From positions 1 through 6,564 of the forward strand of contig JAHAWW010000183.1 of assembly GCA_018383375.1 (NCBI GenBank): a stretch of 6,564 bases of DNA, written 5' to 3'. The notes beneath the pieces are model-generated. The model saw nothing but the letters and a program-made list of their open reading frames with translations, did not search any database and was not told the origin of the DNA. A program made the position numbers and the translations under genes. Within the stretch, counting starts at the first letter, position 1, and every line of letters begins with the position of its first letter. Below, piece after piece: positions 4,601-6,564 of this stretch. The stretch comes from Prevotellamassilia sp. (GTDB lineage Bacteria > Bacteroidota > Bacteroidia > Bacteroidales > Bacteroidaceae).

Positions 4601-6564
4601 GGCCCACACCTCGATGCTCTGCATCGTGCGCGAATTGTTGCGCACGCCAATCATGATGGTGCGCACTTCGCCGAGCGACGGGTTGCCCATCACGCTGATT
4701 TTGTTGTTGGGCTTGGCGGCGTCGTATTCGCTGTAAAGGGTGGTGTAGGAGGCCGTGCCGAGCGAGCGCAGTTTGTTGCGATTGCTTTTGGCCGCGGTGA
4801 AGAGTGAGAGGTCGATGTCGAGCAGGTTGTCTTCGGGCCATACGGCTATGCGGCCTTCGGTCGTGTTGGCATATTGCCCGTCGGGTGTGACTTTAAGCGG
4901 AATTTCATATTCATAGAAGTTGCTGCGATAGTCAGAGCCCAAACGGATGAAGAGGCTCACCTGTCCGTCGTCGAGTTTTTCGCCTCCGGCCAGTCGGTTG
5001 GCGTGGGTGAACATCTGCATGTGTTTGTATTTGCGCAGGTCGAGCGAGGTGCGACGATAGACGGCACGGGCATCGCCGGAAGCCAGATTTTCAACGGTGA
5101 GCGAGAGAGCTTGCTCGTTGTTTTGCAACACCTGGTCCTGCCCCGGATCGATGACGCGGCTGATGCCCGGCGGAATGACGTAGTTCACCGGAGTTTTCTC
5201 ATTGTTCTCTTCAAAGTTGACCGCCGACACGCTCAACGAACCGCTCACGTCGGGCACTTCGCCTGTATAGAGGGCCTGTTCGTAGGGGCGCCATTCGCCG
5301 TGTACGAGATTGAAGGTGGCCAGACGCAGGATGACGGGGCGGTCGAAACCGGTCATAAACACGCGCATGAAGCGTATGGAAGAGAAGTCGCTGATGCCGC
5401 CTTCACGTTTCTCCCATTGGTCAATGGGGATGCGGAAGAGATACCAGTTGGTGTTGAGCTTGTTGCCGTCGCGAGTGGTGGTGGAGGTTTCGCGATGGTC
5501 CACAATGAAGTTTCGGCCCACGACCATATCTTCGGGAGCAATGCGCACGTGGTATTGGAAATATTTCTCATACTCGTTGAGCGTATAGTCCTGGTTGATG
5601 TCCTCGACGTCGGGTGTGGTCTTGTAGGCCGTACTGTATTTTTCGGGTGATTGCTCGGTGGTGGCCGAGTTGCCGTTGGGGTTGTTGATGCGCTTGTAGC
5701 GTTCGAGAATAGGAGTGGCTGCTGCGTCAAAGTCAGAGCCACGGAAATAATGGTAGCGGTCGGCGGAAGGGTCGGCGGCTATGCTGTCGTAGACTTCAGG
5801 GCGCACGATGCCGCGCACCTGGCTGAGGTATTGGCTGTAGGCCGGATAGTTGGCTTCTTGCTGGCTCGAGAGACCGTTGTAGCCCACATCCTGTTTCTGT
5901 CGTGCACCGCTTGAGGTGTTGAAGGCGTAGGTGATGCTGTTTTGCGTGGGCACGCGGCCCCACACCGTCTCCACGTATTGCGTGGGATCGTCGTCGAGCG
6001 GCAATCCGCTTTCATAAAACTTCTTGCCGTCCTTGAGAATGTCTTCGCTGATTTCGCCGAGGTTGAAATAGAGGTCGCCGCTGAAGGTGGTGCCGTCTTG
6101 TCGTGCCTTGATGAAGGGGTCCATCATCCAAAACTCGATATACTCCACGTTGGCCGTCTCAAAGTCTGACGTTTCGATGCGGCGCATCATACCGCCCCAG
6201 CGCTTCTCGGGCTGTGTGAGATGACCGTCGGCGTCGAGACTCGGGTCGAGGTTGTAGGGGCCGCGCTCGTTGGGGTAGTAGGCCAGATTGAGCACGTTGA
6301 TGGTCGAAGCCTCCTTGAAGTTGATTTGCTTGTTGGGGAAGAGTTCGTTTTTATAGATTTCTCTGACGAAGGGGTCAGAGAGCTGGGCGAGGTCGCTCTT
6401 GATGTGTCCCGGCGTGATGGACGACGAGCGGCGGGTGAAGAGCGGGTCGATGTAATACCACGCCAGGCGTGCGCGGTTGAAACCGTAGCGGATGTCGTTG
6501 GTCAGTTTAGACTCTGCAAACATTGAAGGCACCGAGCAGAGGGTCCATGCCGTCGGTTCGGAAA
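1676..6564 (-). CDS. sprA: T9SS outer-membrane translocon SprA (Sov), C-terminal two thirds
   Basis: SprA is the very large outer-membrane beta-barrel pore of the type IX secretion system, through which folded cargo with T9SS C-terminal signals is exported together with PorV and plug proteins. The frame has no stop from the right edge to TAG at 1678-1676, giving 1628 residues; known SprA/Sov proteins are about 2,400-2,500, so roughly 800 N-terminal residues are outside. The GTG at 6532 is an internal Val codon, because SEPTAWTLCS precedes it in frame. Family landmarks in order: ESKLTNDIRYGFNRA, YYPNERGPYNLDP (about 6240-6280), RWGGMMRRIETSDFE and EYIEFWMMDPF (about 6120-6206), NWYLFRIPIDQW with FMRVFMTGFDRP (about 5340-5460), SIEVWANELRL (about 4590-4625), then many alternating amphipathic barrel strands and a terminal FGISLRFTLNR. 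Two charged, probably exposed segments stand out: SKKKQEKN (about 3358-3381) and KKRGSKKAQEEQEQKR (about 1955-2010). No frameshift was seen. Confidence 0.97.
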   Translation of the reverse strand, partial: SEPTAWTLCSVPSMFAESKLTNDIRYGFNRARLAWYYIDPLFTRRSSSITPGHIKSDLAQLSDPFVREIYKNELFPNKQINFKEASTINVLNLAYYPNERGPYNLDPSLDADGHLTQPEKRWGGMMRRIETSDFETANVEYIEFWMMDPFIKARQDGTTFSGDLYFNLGEISEDILKDGKKFYESGLPLDDDPTQYVETVWGRVPTQNSITYAFNTSSGARQKQDVGYNGLSSQQEANYPAYSQYLSQVRGIVRPEVYDSIAADPSADRYHYFRGSDFDAAATPILERYKRINNPNGNSATTEQSPEKYSTAYKTTPDVEDINQDYTLNEYEKYFQYHVRIAPEDMVVGRNFIVDHRETSTTTRDGNKLNTNWYLFRIPIDQWEKREGGISDFSSIRFMRVFMTGFDRPVILRLATFNLVHGEWRPYEQALYTGEVPDVSGSLSVSAVNFEENNEKTPVNYVIPPGISRVIDPGQDQVLQNNEQALSLTVENLASGDARAVYRRTSLDLRKYKHMQMFTHANRLAGGEKLDDGQVSLFIRLGSDYRSNFYEYEIPLKVTPDGQYANTTEGRIAVWPEDNLLDIDLSLFTAAKSNRNKLRSLGTASYTTLYSEYDAAKPNNKISVMGNPSLGEVRTIMIGVRNNSRTMQSIEVWANELRLQQFSNKGGWAAQGKLSVQLSDVATIGLTGHMETEGFGGLEESVSQRRDDNLYQYSVTTSVNAGRFLPDAVKLKAPLYYSYSKERTSPRYNPLDTDMELDEALDALQTEAEKDSLRNIADKVVINKNFSLSGVRFDIATKRHPMPYDPANFSFSYAYSSRHTTGETTAWEKDEMRKWSLNYNYTPVYKAFEPFKKMKSKSKWLKLVKELNFNYLPQNVAFNSDLVHNYYELQERDMENLDNTSLPISFSSDYTWRRNFTLRWDFTKSLHMSFESGTSAEIEQPYTVVNKDLYPDRYTAWKDSVRTSIFNMGTPLDYRQNFDASWQLPINKLPIFDWITADAKYGSTYTWTRGAEFDDGSSGGNTIANSRTMSGNVRLKLETLYNHVPFLKEANKRFSSTASTSKKKQEKNFEREITLKADTTTLVKHNLKNKRVKVVALRRDGTRYALRTKVVDQNQLLILTQDTAKIKVVVTPLKRKEDMGWYKALQFTARTLMMVRNVSVSYNNKFNMSIPGFLPRIGDYFGQRSAAGLQPGLDFAFGFTDENYIRKAADRGWLLMTDSITTPATTNLNEDLQIKATLEPISNLKIDLTASRTVNKTRSIQYMFDGMPFTQTGSFNMTTISIGTAFESTGSPETGYKSKSFDRFVASLDDYRQRVENQYIGAPYPATSTLAGQTFDPANGTIDKFSADVMIPAFLNTYTSSGDGLSFFPSLKKLLPNWSVAYTGLSRLKALKKTFRNITLRHSYKSVYSVGSYSSYRAYNEFMGGLGFITDVTTGNPVPSCPYDISTVSINESFSPLFGLDVTFNNNITAKAEYRRTRVLTLSMSAMQITETRSNDLVIGAGYKITGLNLFAPKRTVKAKKRGSKKAQEEQEQKRTNSTGFSNDLNVRFDISFRNQSALNRDILTTLSQATSGNKAVQVSFSADYTLSRFVTLTAYYDRQMNKPLLTTSSYPTITQDFGISLRFTLNR

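Noticed and set aside
4874..5650. Plus-strand open frame of 258 codons antisense to sprA
   Set aside because: Same reasoning: it lies wholly inside strongly conserved sprA sequence on the other strand and shows no recognisable motif or start signal.
6530..6532. GTG as the start codon of sprA
   Set aside because: The frame continues open upstream to the window edge, with residues (TAWTLCS) that fit the SprA family, and the protein would lack about a third of the usual length.

Overview
The window comes from a member of the Bacteroidota, most likely order Bacteroidales and plausibly Prevotella or a close relative. Three things point there. The long minus-strand gene is the type IX secretion (T9SS) translocon SprA/Sov, which is restricted to this phylum. 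The second gene is a DUF4105/Lnb-type protein, also typical of the phylum. Sequences fitting the Bacteroidetes sigma factor -7 element (TAnnTTTG) lie just ahead of that second gene. Genus is an inference from general resemblance of the intergenic repeats to Prevotella sequence and was not tested.

Layout, right to left, because both real genes lie on the minus strand: positions 6564 to 1676 carry the C-terminal two thirds (1628 residues plus stop) of sprA, whose 5' end lies beyond the right edge. A gene-free stretch of 694 bases follows (982-1675). Positions 981 to 1 carry the start and most of a DUF4105/Lnb-domain protein, whose 3' end lies beyond the left edge. It has a signal peptide, a periplasmic domain with His and Cys motifs, and the first C-terminal membrane helices.

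The gene-free stretch is the structurally rich part. Next to the Lnb-like gene is a tandem array of about three units of 85-97 bp (991-1260). Its two unit junctions form near-perfect hairpins, and both array ends show an outward-facing TAnnTTTG element. Then comes a large hairpin (1312-1366) whose arms can also pair in a mutually exclusive way (1309-1348), a plausible 3' boundary for sprA. Closer to the sprA stop are four copies of an octamer, TGTGATTG, and a short alternating purine-pyrimidine tract.

Both proteins would act at the cell envelope: SprA exports T9SS cargo through the outer membrane, and the Lnb family acylates lipoproteins. The long gap and the separate promoter argue against a shared operon, so a functional link is only a suggestion. 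I found no mobile element, CRISPR array, tRNA or rRNA, and no convincing new multi-gene system. The least explained material is the intergenic repeat and hairpin region.
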